From positions 1 through 64,000 of the forward strand of contig DASTRY010000057.1 in assembly GCA_035760965.1 (NCBI GenBank): DNA of 64,000 nucleotides, in the 5' to 3' direction. Under the pieces are notes generated by a model, which was not told where the DNA came from, did no database searches, and saw nothing but the letters and a program-made list of their open reading frames with translations. The DNA is from JADGHX01 sp035760965. GTDB lineage: Bacteria > Pseudomonadota > Gammaproteobacteria > Steroidobacterales > Steroidobacteraceae. Within the stretch, counting starts at the first letter, position 1. Every line of letters starts with the position of its first letter. Shown here piece by piece: positions 49,544 to 58,862 of the stretch. A program made the translations under genes and the position numbers.

Positions 49544-50353
49544 CTAAGCCTCTGTTTTATAACCCACTACGTCGCGCATCCAGTATCGACCAGGTGAGCG
49601 GCCTGTAAGCCAGGCTGCCGCTCTCAGGGCCCCCCGGGCGAAGATCGTCCGGTCCGTGGCCCGGTGACCGAGCACGAGCTGCTCGCCGGCCCCCGCAAAG
49701 AGCACGGTGTGGTCGCCGACAATGTCGCCGCCCCGCGTCACGGCGAAGCCGATTTCGCCGGGCCGGCGCGGGCTCTCGCCGTTGCGCGAGACCGCGGCCA
49801 CCGCCGCAAGGTCCTGGCCCCGGCCCTCCGCCGCCGCTCTCCCGAGTGCGAGCGCAGTGCCCGAGGGGGCATCGCGCTTCATCCGGTGATGCGCTTCGCT
49901 GATCTCGATGTCGAAGTCTGCCGGCAACGCCTTCGCCGCGGCTCGCACCAGCTCGATCAGCAGGGTCACGCCGACACTCGTGTTGGCCGCGACCAGCACC
50001 GCGATATGACGCGCGGCCGCGGCGACTTCAAGCTCGACCGCCGAGGAAAATCCGGTCGTACCGATGAGAACGGGCTTGCGAGCTGCTTGGCATGCGCTCA
50101 GCGTGGCGGCTGTCGCGGCGGCATTCGAGAAGTCGATGGCCACATCGCACAGCGCGAGCCCCGCGCGCAGATCGTTGCTGACCGAAACGCCTAGCGGCTC
50201 GATACCGGCGAGCACGCCGACATCCTTGCCGAGCTCGGCGCTCTGCGCCGATGCGATGCCGGCCACCACGCGCACATCGGTGGATTCGCGCGCGGCGCGC
50301 ACGATGGCGCGGCCCATGCGTCCCGTCGCGCCGATGAGAGCGATGCGCGTCAT
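49544..50353 (-). CDS. dapB: 4-hydroxy-tetrahydrodipicolinate reductase
   Basis: The protein has 269 residues. The ATG at 50353 overlaps the dnaJ stop (ATGA). The longer open frame upstream is a dnaJ shadow. It has the NAD(P) loop IALIGATGRMGRAI, IGTTGFS, and the catalytic EAHHRMKRDAPSGTAL with His and Lys. It performs the second dedicated step of lysine and diaminopimelate synthesis. The dnaK-dnaJ-dapB-carAB order is typical of gammaproteobacteria. Confidence 0.97.
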   Translation of the reverse strand: MTRIALIGATGRMGRAIVRAARESTDVRVVAGIASAQSAELGKDVGVLAGIEPLGVSVSNDLRAGLALCDVAIDFSNAAATAATLSACQAARKPVLIGTTGFSSAVELEVAAAARHIAVLVAANTSVGVTLLIELVRAAAKALPADFDIEISEAHHRMKRDAPSGTALALGRAAAEGRGQDLAAVAAVSRNGESPRRPGEIGFAVTRGGDIVGDHTVLFAGAGEQLVLGHRATDRTIFARGALRAAAWLTGRSPGRYWMRDVVGYKTEA

Positions 50354-51495
50354 CGCGAGTGATCGCTCGAGAAGAAGCGCTTCACGCCTTCGAAGAAGCC
50401 CTTCTCGCGCGGCGCGTGCTGGCCCGAATCGCCCCGCAGCGACTCCTCGAGCTTGCGCACGAGCTCCTTCTGCTCCGCAGTGAGCGACACCGGCGTTTCG
50501 ACGACGACGCGGCAGAAGAGATCGCCGCGCGCGCCGCCGCGCACGGGCTTCACGCCTTTGCCTCGGAGCCGGAACACGCGGCCGGACTGCGTCTCCGCGG
50601 GAATCTTGATCGTCACTTCGCCGTCGAGCGTCGGCACTTCCACGCTGCCGCCGAGTGCGGCCGTCGCAAAGCTGATCGGCACCTCGCAGCTCAGATGCGC
50701 GCCGTCGCGCTCGAAGATCGGGTGCTCGCGCACGACGATCTCGACGTACAGATCCCCGGGCGGACCGCCGTTGCGCCCGGCCTCGCCTTCTCCGCCGAGC
50801 CGGATGCGATCGCCCGTGTCGACGCCCGCGGGTACTTTGACTTGCAGCGTCTTCGTCTTGCGCACGCGTCCTTGCCCGAGACAGACGTCGCACGGATTGC
50901 GCACGATGGTGCCGGCGCCGCGGCAGCGCGGACACGTTTGCTGCAACTGGAAGAAGCCCTGAGAGATACGCACCTGGCCCGTGCCGTCGCAGGTTTCGCA
51001 GGTGACCGGAGAGTGCCCTTTCGCCGCGCCCGTGCCGTGGCACACCTCGCACTCGGCGAGCTTCGGCACTTCGATGTCGACGGTGTGGCCGAACACGGCC
51101 TGATCGAGATCGAGCTCGAGCTCGTAGCGCAGATCGGCGCCGCGATAGACCTGCGAGCGCCCGCCGCCGCGGCGACCGGTGCCGAAGATGTCGCCGAACA
51201 CGTCGCCGAAGATGTCGCTGAACGCGTCACCCGGGCCGAACCCGCCGCGCCCGCCGCCGCGATTGAGCGCCTCGACGCCCGCGTGCCCGTGCTGATCGTA
51301 TGCCGCACGCTTCTGCGCGTCCGTCAGCACCTCATACGCTTCTTTGGCTTCCTTGAATTTGCTCTCGGCCTCGGCGTCGTTCGGATTGCGATCCGGGTGG
51401 AACTTCATCGCCAGGCGGCGATACGCCTTCTTGATATCCGCCTCGGCCGCGTTCCGCGGCACATCGAGCACTTTGTAGTAATCGCGCTTGGACAT
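50350..51495 (-). CDS. dnaJ: co-chaperone DnaJ
   Basis: The protein has 381 residues. The J domain has the HPD motif (KFHPDRNPND), followed by a Gly/Phe region (GGGRGGFGPGDAFSDIFGD) and four zinc-finger repeats CEVCHGTG, CETCDGTG, CPRCRGAG and CDVCLGQG, then the substrate-binding C-domain. It stimulates DnaK ATPase and delivers unfolded proteins. Confidence 0.98.
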   Translation of the reverse strand: MSKRDYYKVLDVPRNAAEADIKKAYRRLAMKFHPDRNPNDAEAESKFKEAKEAYEVLTDAQKRAAYDQHGHAGVEALNRGGGRGGFGPGDAFSDIFGDVFGDIFGTGRRGGGRSQVYRGADLRYELELDLDQAVFGHTVDIEVPKLAECEVCHGTGAAKGHSPVTCETCDGTGQVRISQGFFQLQQTCPRCRGAGTIVRNPCDVCLGQGRVRKTKTLQVKVPAGVDTGDRIRLGGEGEAGRNGGPPGDLYVEIVVREHPIFERDGAHLSCEVPISFATAALGGSVEVPTLDGEVTIKIPAETQSGRVFRLRGKGVKPVRGGARGDLFCRVVVETPVSLTAEQKELVRKLEESLRGDSGQHAPREKGFFEGVKRFFSSDHSR

Positions 51496-51548
51496 GCGAG
51501 CTTGAAGAAGAGACCTGACCCTGTAGACCCTACCCCACTATATGCGAA

Positions 51549-51580
51549 GGGAGTCTCCCACGTTCGTGCGAGAGACTCCC
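51549..51580 (-). terminator. hairpin between dnaK and dnaJ
   Basis: A 9-bp perfect stem GGGAGTCTC/GAGACTCCC (51549-51557 with 51572-51580) is followed on the minus strand by only a short T-rich CTTCGCATA. It probably reduces read-through into dnaJ or protects the dnaK mRNA end. Confidence 0.55.
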
Positions 51581-51608
51581 CTACGCGATCGACACTCTCC
51601 GGGGCGGG

Positions 51609-53546
51609 TTACGACGCCTTCTTGTCCTTCACTTCCTCGAACTCGGCATCGACCACATCCTCGCCGCCCGGGCCCTTGCCGCCGCCCGCCGATGCACCGG
51701 CACCACCGGCCCCGGCGCCCTGCGCACCCGTATCGGCATACGCCTTCTGCGCAATGCTCTGGGCGGCCTGCGCCAGCGCCTCGGTCTTCTTCTCGATGAC
51801 GCCCTTGTCGTCGCTCTTCAGCGCCGAGCGCACATCCGAGATCGCCGACTCGACGCGCGCGCGCTCCGCGCCGTCCACCTTGTCGCCGAGCTCCTTCAGA
51901 GTCTTCTCGACCGAGTGCACCAGGCTGTCGGCCTTGTTGCGCGCCTCGACCAGCTCGCGGAACTTCTTGTCTTCCGCGGCATGCGCCTCGGCATCGCGCA
52001 CCATGCGCTTGATCTCCTCCTCGGTGAGGCCGCTCGAGGCCTTGATGACGATCTTCTGCTCCTTGCCGGTCGCCTTGTCCTTCGCCGACACGTTCAGAAT
52101 GCCGTTCGCGTCGATGTCGAAGGACACCTCGATCTGCGGTACGCCGCGCGGCGCCGGCGGGATGTCCGTCAGGTCGAACTTGCCGAGCGACTTGTTGTCC
52201 GCGGCGCGCTCGCGCTCACCCTGCAGGACGTGAATCGTCACGGCGGTCTGGTTGTCGTCCGCCGTCGAGAAGACGTTCGACGCCTTGGTCGGGATCGTCG
52301 TGTTCTTCTCGATGAGCTTCGTCATCACCCCGCCGAGCGTCTCGATACCGAGCGACAGCGGCGTCACATCGAGCAGCAGGACGTCCTTCACCTCGCCCGA
52401 GAGCACGCCGGCCTGAATGGCCGCGCCGACCGCAACCGCCTCATCCGGGTTCACGTCCTTGCGCGGGTCCTTGCCGAAGAAGTCCTTCACGTACTTCTGC
52501 ACGAGCGGCATGCGCGTCTGGCCGCCGACGAGGATGACCTCGGAGATGTCCTTCGCGGACACGCCGGCATCCTTCATCGCGATCCGGCACGGCTCGATCG
52601 TCTTGCGCACCAGGTCTTCCACCAGCGACTCGAGCTTCGCGCGCGTCAGCTTGATGTTCAGGTGCTTCGGACCGGACTGGTCGGCCGTGATGTACGGCAG
52701 GTTGATGTCGGTCTGCTGGCTCGAGGAGAGCTCGATCTTCGCCTTTTCGGCCGCTTCCTTCAGACGCTGCATGGCGAGCGGGTCCTTGCGGACGTCGACG
52801 CCGGACTCCTTCTGGAACTCCTCGGCCAGGAAATTGATGATGCGCAGGTCGAAATCCTCACCGCCGAGGAACGTGTCGCCGTTGGTGGACAGCACCTCGA
52901 ACTGGCGCTCGCCGTCCACCTCCGCGATCTCGATGATCGAGATGTCGAAGGTGCCGCCGCCCAGGTCGTACACGGCGATCTTGCGATCGCCGCCGGCCTT
53001 GTCGAGGCCATACGCGAGCGCGGCCGCCGTCGGCTCATTGATGATGCGCTTCACTTCGAGACCGGCGATGCGGCCGGCGTCCTTCGTTGCCTGGCGCTGC
53101 GAATCGTTGAAGTACGCGGGCACGGTGATGACGGCTTCGGTCACCGTCTCGCCGAGGTAGTCCTCCGCGGTCTTCTTCATCTTCATGAGCACTCGCGCGG
53201 AGATTTCCGGCGGCGCCATCTTCTTGCCACGCACCTCGACCCAGGCGTCACCGTTATCGGCTCTCACGATCTTGTACGGGACCATCTTGATGTCCCGCTG
53301 CACCACCTCGTCGTCGAACTTGCGGCCGATCAGGCGCTTGACGGCGAACACAGTGTTTTGCGGATTGGTCACCGCTTGACGCTTCGCGGATTGACCGACG
53401 AGGACTTCATCGTCCTTGGTGAAGGCCACGATCGAGGGGGTCGTGCGATCGCCCTCGCTGTTCTCGATCACGCGAGGCTTGCCGGCCTCCATGACGGCCA
53501 CGCAGGAATTCGTGGTTCCGAGGTCGATGCCGATTACCTTTGCCAT
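51609..53546 (-). CDS. dnaK: chaperone DnaK (Hsp70)
   Basis: The protein has 645 residues. IGIDLGTTNSCVAVMEAG, AVYDLGGGTFDISI and ILVGGQTRMPLVQ are the three Hsp70 signatures. The linker DVLLLDVTPLSLGIE leads to the substrate domain. A Gly/Ala-rich disordered tail ends in EDVVDAEFEEVKDKKAS. The expected GGAG precedes the ATG. It is the main general chaperone with DnaJ and GrpE, whose genes flank it. Confidence 0.98.
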   Translation of the reverse strand: MAKVIGIDLGTTNSCVAVMEAGKPRVIENSEGDRTTPSIVAFTKDDEVLVGQSAKRQAVTNPQNTVFAVKRLIGRKFDDEVVQRDIKMVPYKIVRADNGDAWVEVRGKKMAPPEISARVLMKMKKTAEDYLGETVTEAVITVPAYFNDSQRQATKDAGRIAGLEVKRIINEPTAAALAYGLDKAGGDRKIAVYDLGGGTFDISIIEIAEVDGERQFEVLSTNGDTFLGGEDFDLRIINFLAEEFQKESGVDVRKDPLAMQRLKEAAEKAKIELSSSQQTDINLPYITADQSGPKHLNIKLTRAKLESLVEDLVRKTIEPCRIAMKDAGVSAKDISEVILVGGQTRMPLVQKYVKDFFGKDPRKDVNPDEAVAVGAAIQAGVLSGEVKDVLLLDVTPLSLGIETLGGVMTKLIEKNTTIPTKASNVFSTADDNQTAVTIHVLQGERERAADNKSLGKFDLTDIPPAPRGVPQIEVSFDIDANGILNVSAKDKATGKEQKIVIKASSGLTEEEIKRMVRDAEAHAAEDKKFRELVEARNKADSLVHSVEKTLKELGDKVDGAERARVESAISDVRSALKSDDKGVIEKKTEALAQAAQSIAQKAYADTGAQGAGAGGAGASAGGGKGPGGEDVVDAEFEEVKDKKAS

Positions 53547-53614
53547 GGGACTACTCCGAAAGGTCCATATGAGGTGCTACTAGCGAGCACTTGTTAGGGT
53601 GTAGAAAACGTGAT

Positions 53615-54181
53615 TCAAGGCGCCTTGGCAACGATCACGCGCGCCGGGCGCAGCAGACGGCCATTGAGCTCGTAGCCGCGCTGCACGACCTTCAGCACCG
53701 AATTGGGCTCTGCGCTATCCGAGGATTGCGTGAGCATGGCCTCGTGCTTGGTCGGATCGAAGGGCTCGCCGAGCGGGTTGATCTCGGTGATGCCGAGCTT
53801 CTCGAACGCCTTGGCGAGCAGCTTCAGCGTCGCCTCCTGACCGGCGGCGAGGCTCGCGGCGTCCGCGCGATCGGCGTTCTCCACGGCGAGTTGCAGGCTG
53901 TCGTAGACGGGCAGCAGCTCCTGCGCAAACTTGTCGAGGCCATAGCGATGGGCGGCCTCCACGTCGCGCTGCGCCCGTTTGCGCACGTTCTCGAGGTCGG
54001 CCACCGCGCGTAGATACTGCTCCCAATGGTTCTTCGCGCGCTCCTCGCACTCCGCCAGCGCCTGCTGGAGCCGTTCCAGCTCGACGAGCTGCGCCGCCGT
54101 CTCGGGCAGCACGGCCGTGGGCTCCGCGCCTGCGGCTGCGGCCGCTTCGCCACCGGGTGCGCTCGACTCGCGTGCATTCAT
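53615..54181 (-). CDS. grpE: nucleotide exchange factor GrpE
   Basis: The protein has 188 residues. A long N-terminal helix (residues about 35-90, LVELERLQQALAECEERAKNHWEQYLRAVADLENVRKR) and the compact C-domain with INPLGEPFDPTKHEAM and VLKVVQRGYELNGRLLRPARVIVA are typical. It speeds ADP release from DnaK. It starts just after an attenuator-like hairpin and U-run, with GGGAGG as ribosome site. Confidence 0.96.
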   Translation of the reverse strand: MNARESSAPGGEAAAAAGAEPTAVLPETAAQLVELERLQQALAECEERAKNHWEQYLRAVADLENVRKRAQRDVEAAHRYGLDKFAQELLPVYDSLQLAVENADRADAASLAAGQEATLKLLAKAFEKLGITEINPLGEPFDPTKHEAMLTQSSDSAEPNSVLKVVQRGYELNGRLLRPARVIVAKAP

Positions 54182-54189
54182 GATCTAAA

Positions 54190-54251
54190 AGCCTCCCGAA
54201 AACAAAAACTTAGCCATCCTTCCTGAACTTGGGCTCAGGAAGCCGGATGGC
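54190..54251 (-). terminator. strong terminator / attenuator between hrcA and grpE
   Basis: A two-part stem GCCATCC/GGATGGC (7 bp) and TTCCTGA/TCAGGAA (7 bp) with a three-base bulge spans 54213-54251. It is followed on the minus strand by TAAGTTTTTGTTTTC. The U-run ends just before the GGGAGG that serves grpE. Confidence 0.8.
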
Positions 54252-54281
54252 GATTGGCGAAAGCCACGGCGTCCGTGAGGG

Positions 54282-55346
54282 TCAGCGCCGCGAATTCAAG
54301 GCGGCGCCGAGCAATTTTGCCGTCATGTCGACGATCGGGATCACACGCTCGTAGGCCATGCGCGTCGGCCCGATCACGCCGAGCACTCCCATGACCGCGT
54401 CTCCGTCGCCGTAGGGGGCCGTCACGACGCTGCAATCGTCGAGCACCTGGTAGCCGGATTCGTGCCCGATGAAGATCTGGATGCGCTCCGACTTCAGGCT
54501 CTGATCGAGCAGATGGAGGAAATCGCGCTTCTCGTTGAACGCTTCGAACAGGCGCCGCAGCCGCTCGACGCTCGACAGCTCGGCGACGCCCATGAGATTC
54601 GTTTCACCCGCGATCACGTACTCGATGCGCTCTTCGGACTCCGGGTTCGCCTCGAACACCTTCTGCGCGACGGCGATGGCGTCCGCCATGATCTGGTTCA
54701 TGTGCTCGCGGGTCTCCTGCAACTGCCGCAGGATCTCCTGGCGTACCTGGAGCAGCGTGCGCCCGCGGACTTGTTCGTTGAGGTAGTTCGCCGCGCGCTT
54801 CAGCTCGTCCGGCGAGAAGTAGCGATGGAGCTGCAGGATGCGGTTCTGCACTTCGCGGTCGTTCAGCACGAGCACGGCGAGCACGCGGTTCTCCGAGAGC
54901 CCGACGAACTCGATGTGCGTGATGGCGGCCTGCTGCGTGCGCGGGATCGTAACCACGCCCGCAAGGTGTGTGATGCTCGACAGCAGCTGCGACGCGGTGG
55001 CGACTAGCGATTTCGCGCTGTCGTGACCGGCATCGAGCTGGCGTCGCAGCTCGGTGACCGCCTCGCTCTCGAGCGGCTGCACGTGCAGCAAGGTGTCCAC
55101 GAAGAAGCGGTAACCCTTGTCCGTCGGCACGCGACCGGCGGAGGTGTGCGGCGAGGTGACGAACCCGAGCTCCTCGAGGTCGGCCATGACGTTGCGGACG
55201 GTCGCGGAGCTCAGACTCAATCCCGATTCGCGCGACAGCACACGCGAGCCCACCGGTTGCCCATCGCGGATGTAGTTCTCGATGAGCACCCGCAAGAGCT
55301 GCTGGGCTCGTTCATTCAGCGGTTCGTCTCGAGTTTCCTGCGCCAT
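54282..55346 (-). CDS. hrcA: heat-inducible transcription repressor HrcA
   Basis: The protein has 354 residues. The N-terminal winged helix has LLRVLIENYIRDGQPVGSRVLSRESGLSLSSATVRNVMADLEELGFVTSPHTSAGRVPTDKGYRFFVD, and the GAF-like part ends in ALMGVLGVIGPTRMAYERVIP-type sequence. The family represses groE and dnaK operons by binding CIRCE elements. I see no CIRCE in the window. The gene is divergent from nadK. Confidence 0.96.
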   Translation of the reverse strand: MAQETRDEPLNERAQQLLRVLIENYIRDGQPVGSRVLSRESGLSLSSATVRNVMADLEELGFVTSPHTSAGRVPTDKGYRFFVDTLLHVQPLESEAVTELRRQLDAGHDSAKSLVATASQLLSSITHLAGVVTIPRTQQAAITHIEFVGLSENRVLAVLVLNDREVQNRILQLHRYFSPDELKRAANYLNEQVRGRTLLQVRQEILRQLQETREHMNQIMADAIAVAQKVFEANPESEERIEYVIAGETNLMGVAELSSVERLRRLFEAFNEKRDFLHLLDQSLKSERIQIFIGHESGYQVLDDCSVVTAPYGDGDAVMGVLGVIGPTRMAYERVIPIVDMTAKLLGAALNSRR

Positions 55347-55662
55347 AGTTTTGCGCGATAGCCGTGGGCCTGAGCCAGTCGGCGATGACTGCGGAAGCTA
55401 GCGACGGCTGCCGCGAGCGTCAAGCAAACCGGCTGGCCGCAAAATGGGGTACGGGTGCGGCGTTCTCAAGCGCGCGGTCCCGGCCGCGTCGGGCTTCCCG
55501 CGCGTCCGGGCCGCGTGCGTCGGAGCCAGTGCGTCAGGGCTCCGGCGCGTCCAGGTTGCGGCGCGCCGCGCAGTCCGATGCGTGGCCGTTGAATCCCGCA
55601 TGCGGCCCGTGATTAAGTGCCGCGTCCTATCGTCAGGTCGCCCAGGTTTCATCGAGGCACAC
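55347..55662. other. divergent promoter region between hrcA and nadK
   Basis: 316 bases, very GC-rich, with no credible gene or dyad. It must hold promoters for both genes, but I cannot assign -35/-10 elements with confidence. Confidence 0.5.
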
Positions 55663-56559
55663 ATGGCCTTTCCGGTACGCGCGTGCGCGCTGGTCGGTCG
55701 CTTCGCCGATGCGCGTGTCGCGGAGTCGGTGAGCGCGCTGCTGCCCGGCCTCAAGGCCCGGTGCGCGCAGGTCCTCGTCATCGACGACGGCGCATTGCCG
55801 GATTGGCTCAACGGGGACGTCGTGCCCGTACCGGAGGAGCAGATCGCCCAGCGAGCGGACCTGGTCGTCGCGATCGGCGGCGATGGCACGCTGCTCTACG
55901 CGGCCCGCCTGGTGGCCCGTCATGGGGTGCCCCTCCTCGGGATCAACCGTGGACGGCTCGGCTTTCTCACGGACGTGATGCCGCAGGACATGATGGGGGC
56001 CATCGACGCCGCGCTCGCCGGCAAACTCGCGACCGAACAACGCATGCTGCTGCACGCGACGGTGCGTGCCGCAGACGGCAGCGTGACGGAATCGCTCGCG
56101 CTCAACGACGTCGTCCTGCAGAAGGCCGCTTCGGGGCGGATGCTCGATTTCGAGGTGCAGGTGAACGGACGTTACGTCAACAGCCACGCGGGGGACGGCA
56201 TCGTCGTTGCCAGCGCCACCGGCTCCACGGCCTACGCGTTGTCATGCGGCGGACCGATCGTCGAGCCGGGTCTCGACGTGCTGGTGCTCGCGCCCATCTG
56301 TCCGCACACGCTGTCGGACCGGCCCGTCGTGGTGTCGGGGCGCTCGGTCGTGGACATCAAGCTGATCGAGCGCTTCGAGACCCAGGCGCAGGTCGTGTGC
56401 GACGGCGTCGTGCTCGGCGAGCTGCAGCCAGAGGACTCGCTGCAAGTGCGGGCGGCGCAGGAGCGCATCACACTGCTCCACCCGCCGGACCACGATTACT
56501 ATCGACTGCTGCGCTCGAAGCTCCAATGGGGTCGCGGCGGACGCGATCACTCCCGCTGA
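55663..56559 (+). CDS. nadK: NAD kinase
   Basis: The protein has 298 residues from ATG 55663. The in-frame extension upstream has no conserved sequence. GGDGT (residues 72-76) is the catalytic and phosphate site, and LALNDVVLQKA and VASATGSTAYALSCGGPIV bind NAD. It makes NADP from NAD and ATP. It is 13 bases upstream of recN, so the two form one unit, a common pair. Confidence 0.96.
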   Translation: MAFPVRACALVGRFADARVAESVSALLPGLKARCAQVLVIDDGALPDWLNGDVVPVPEEQIAQRADLVVAIGGDGTLLYAARLVARHGVPLLGINRGRLGFLTDVMPQDMMGAIDAALAGKLATEQRMLLHATVRAADGSVTESLALNDVVLQKAASGRMLDFEVQVNGRYVNSHAGDGIVVASATGSTAYALSCGGPIVEPGLDVLVLAPICPHTLSDRPVVVSGRSVVDIKLIERFETQAQVVCDGVVLGELQPEDSLQVRAAQERITLLHPPDHDYYRLLRSKLQWGRGGRDHSR

Positions 56560-56572
56560 CACGACAACAACA

Positions 56573-58288
56573 ATGCTCACTCATCTGCAGATTCGTGATT
56601 TCGCGATCATCGACGTGGTCGAGCTGGAATTGCAGCCGGGCATGACGGTGCTCACGGGCGAGACGGGCGCGGGCAAGTCCATCATGGTGGATGCGCTGCA
56701 GCTGCTTGCAGGAGGACGTGCCGGCGCGGAAGTCGTCCGCGCCGGAGCCGAACGCGCCGAGATCTCCGGCACGTTCGATCTGCTGCGCGCGCCGCGCGAG
56801 CTGAAACGCTGGCTCGAAGAGCAGTCCATCAGCACGGACGCCGAGCTGCACGTGCGGCGCGTGATCGCGAGCGATGGGCGCTCGCGTGCCTATCTCAACG
56901 GACAGATCGTGCCGGTGCAGTTGCTGCGGGACCTCGGGAACATCCTCATCGACATACACGGCCAGCACGAATTCCAGTCGCTGACGCGCAGCAGCGCGCA
57001 GCGCGAGCTGCTCGACGATTTCGGCCGGCACGATGCGCTCGTCGGCCAGGTGGAGATCGCGCATCGCGTGTGGACCGGGCTGCTGAATCGCATGCTCGAG
57101 CTCGAAACCAAGGCGCGCGATCGCGAGGCCAAGCTCGACTTGCTGCGCTATCAGGTGCGCGAGCTCGAGGCGCTCCAGCTCACGGCGGGCGAAGTGGCCG
57201 CTCTCAACGAGGAGCGCGGTCGGCTCGCCAATCGCGGCAAGCTCGCGGAGGCCGCGCAGACCGCCGTCATGCAGCTGTACGAGAGCGAAGAAGGGAGCGC
57301 GCACGCGGCCGTGAGCCGTGCGTTGCAGGCGATGCGCTCGCTGGCGTCCGTGGACCCGAAGCTCGGCGCCGTCGTGCCGCTCGTGGACGAGGCGGCCATT
57401 CAGATTCGCGAGGCGGCGCGCCAGCTGCAGCACTATCTGGAAACGCTCGAGGTGGACACGGCGCGGCAGGATCAGGTCGAGAAGCGCCTGGCCGCCATCG
57501 AGGAGCTGGCGCGCAAGCATCGTGTCAGCCCGGACGAGTTGCCGGAGCGAACCGTGCAGCTGCAAAAGGAGCTCGCCGAGCTCGAACGCGCGGATTCGGA
57601 TCTCTCGCAACTCCGCAAGGAGCAGGTCGCCGCGCTGGAATCCTACCGGACGCTCGCCAACCAGCTCTCTGCACGGCGCGCGACCGCGGGCCGAGCGCTC
57701 GCAAAAGACATCACGGCACGCATGCAGACGCTCGGGATGGCCGGCGGGCGGTTCCAGGTGGAGATCACTCCGCTGGCCTCGGCCGAGCCGGCCTCGCACG
57801 GGGTCGACCAGATCGAGTTCCGGGTCACGGCGAACCCGGGCCAGCCGTTGAGGCCGCTCGCGAAGGTGGCCTCGGGCGGCGAGCTGTCACGCCTGTCGTT
57901 GGCGATCCAGGTGTCCTCGGCCGCGCGTGAGACGCGCTGCATGGTGTTCGACGAAGTCGACTCCGGCATTGGCGGCGCCGTCGCGGAGATCGTCGGGCGC
58001 GAGCTTCGCAACCTGGCGGAGCGCAGCCAGGTGCTGTGCGTGACCCACCTGCCGCAAGTGGCCTCGCAAGCCCATCACCACCTGCGCGTCACGAAGCTCA
58101 CGGATGGCAAGACGACGCGGACGAGCCTGACCCCGATGGCGAACGAGGAGCGCGTGGAAGAGATAGCCCGGATGCTCGGCGGGGTCGAGATCACGTCGAA
58201 AGCCCGCGAGCACGCCCGGGAGATGCTGAAGGCCGCCGACAACGGCGCGGAAGCCGCGCGCCCGACGAAAGCCTCCAAGCGCCGCTAG
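56573..58288 (+). CDS. recN: DNA repair protein RecN
   Basis: The protein has 571 residues. It is SMC-like: Walker A GETGAGKS (29-36), two long coiled-coil arms (residues about 150-380) and the C-terminal ATPase half with VASGGELSRLSLAIQ signature and MVFDEVDSGIGG Walker B. It takes part in double-strand break repair and is usually SOS-induced. No LexA box is evident before nadK. Confidence 0.96.
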   Translation: MLTHLQIRDFAIIDVVELELQPGMTVLTGETGAGKSIMVDALQLLAGGRAGAEVVRAGAERAEISGTFDLLRAPRELKRWLEEQSISTDAELHVRRVIASDGRSRAYLNGQIVPVQLLRDLGNILIDIHGQHEFQSLTRSSAQRELLDDFGRHDALVGQVEIAHRVWTGLLNRMLELETKARDREAKLDLLRYQVRELEALQLTAGEVAALNEERGRLANRGKLAEAAQTAVMQLYESEEGSAHAAVSRALQAMRSLASVDPKLGAVVPLVDEAAIQIREAARQLQHYLETLEVDTARQDQVEKRLAAIEELARKHRVSPDELPERTVQLQKELAELERADSDLSQLRKEQVAALESYRTLANQLSARRATAGRALAKDITARMQTLGMAGGRFQVEITPLASAEPASHGVDQIEFRVTANPGQPLRPLAKVASGGELSRLSLAIQVSSAARETRCMVFDEVDSGIGGAVAEIVGRELRNLAERSQVLCVTHLPQVASQAHHHLRVTKLTDGKTTRTSLTPMANEERVEEIARMLGGVEITSKAREHAREMLKAADNGAEAARPTKASKRR

Positions 58289-58295
58289 CGAGCGG

Positions 58296-58757
58296 CTACG
58301 AACGCGTCTCGACGGGCATCTTGCGCGCCACGCCCTTCTTGCGATGGGGGCAATTCTGGCGCCGACACTTACCGTACAGAATCAAGGAGTGGTCGCGAAC
58401 TTCGAACCCGAGGCGCTGGGCGACCTGATCCTGCCGCTCCTCGATGCCGGCATCCATGAACTCCTCGACGCGGCCGCATTCGAGACACACGATGTGGTCA
58501 TGGTGAGTGCCCTGATTCAGCTCGAACACGGCCATGCCATCCTCGAAGTGATGGCGCGTGACGAGCCCCGCCGCCTCGAACTGCGTCAGGACGCGGTAGA
58601 CCGTCGCGAGGCCGATGTCCTCGTTGGAGTCGAGCAACCCCCGATAGATGTCCTCGGCCGACAGATGCCGCGTCGCGCTGCTCTCGAGGATCTCGAGAAT
58701 CTTCAGCCGCGGCAGCGTTACCTTGAGGCCGGCTTTGCGAAGATCCTTACCTTCCAC
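58296..58757 (-). CDS. fur: ferric uptake regulator Fur
   Basis: The protein has 153 residues. The GTG start at 58757 gives EGKDLRKAGLKVTLPRLKILE, aligned with the known N-terminus. The DNA-binding helix lies in IGLATVYRVLTQFEAAGLV, the metal sites are in HHFEDG and THHDHIVCLECG, and the late CRRQNCP pair may bind zinc. It represses iron-uptake genes with Fe2+. It is converging with recN (8 bases apart) and divergent from bamE, as in Xanthomonas and Pseudomonas. Confidence 0.97.
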   Translation of the reverse strand: MEGKDLRKAGLKVTLPRLKILEILESSATRHLSAEDIYRGLLDSNEDIGLATVYRVLTQFEAAGLVTRHHFEDGMAVFELNQGTHHDHIVCLECGRVEEFMDAGIEERQDQVAQRLGFEVRDHSLILYGKCRRQNCPHRKKGVARKMPVETRS

Positions 58758-58824
58758 TCACGCTCTCCAGCCCAACAGGAACGGCCCTCGGGCGGGCTGG
58801 ACGTGCGGGCAAATGGCCATACGG

Positions 58825-58830
58825 TATGAT
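58825..58830 (+). promoter_or_regulatory. -10 element candidate for bamE
   Basis: TATGAT matches five of six consensus positions, 33 bases before the bamE start. No convincing -35 is seen, and no Fur box is obvious in the fur/bamE region. Confidence 0.35.
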
Positions 58831-58862
58831 GCGCGCGCGATTATTCCCCCAAACGGAACGAC

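Noticed and set aside
53555..53600. GGTGCT-N6-AGCAC inverted repeat before dnaK as a CIRCE element
   Set aside because: The half-sites are in the wrong order (GTGCT first, AGCAC second) and the spacer is too short.
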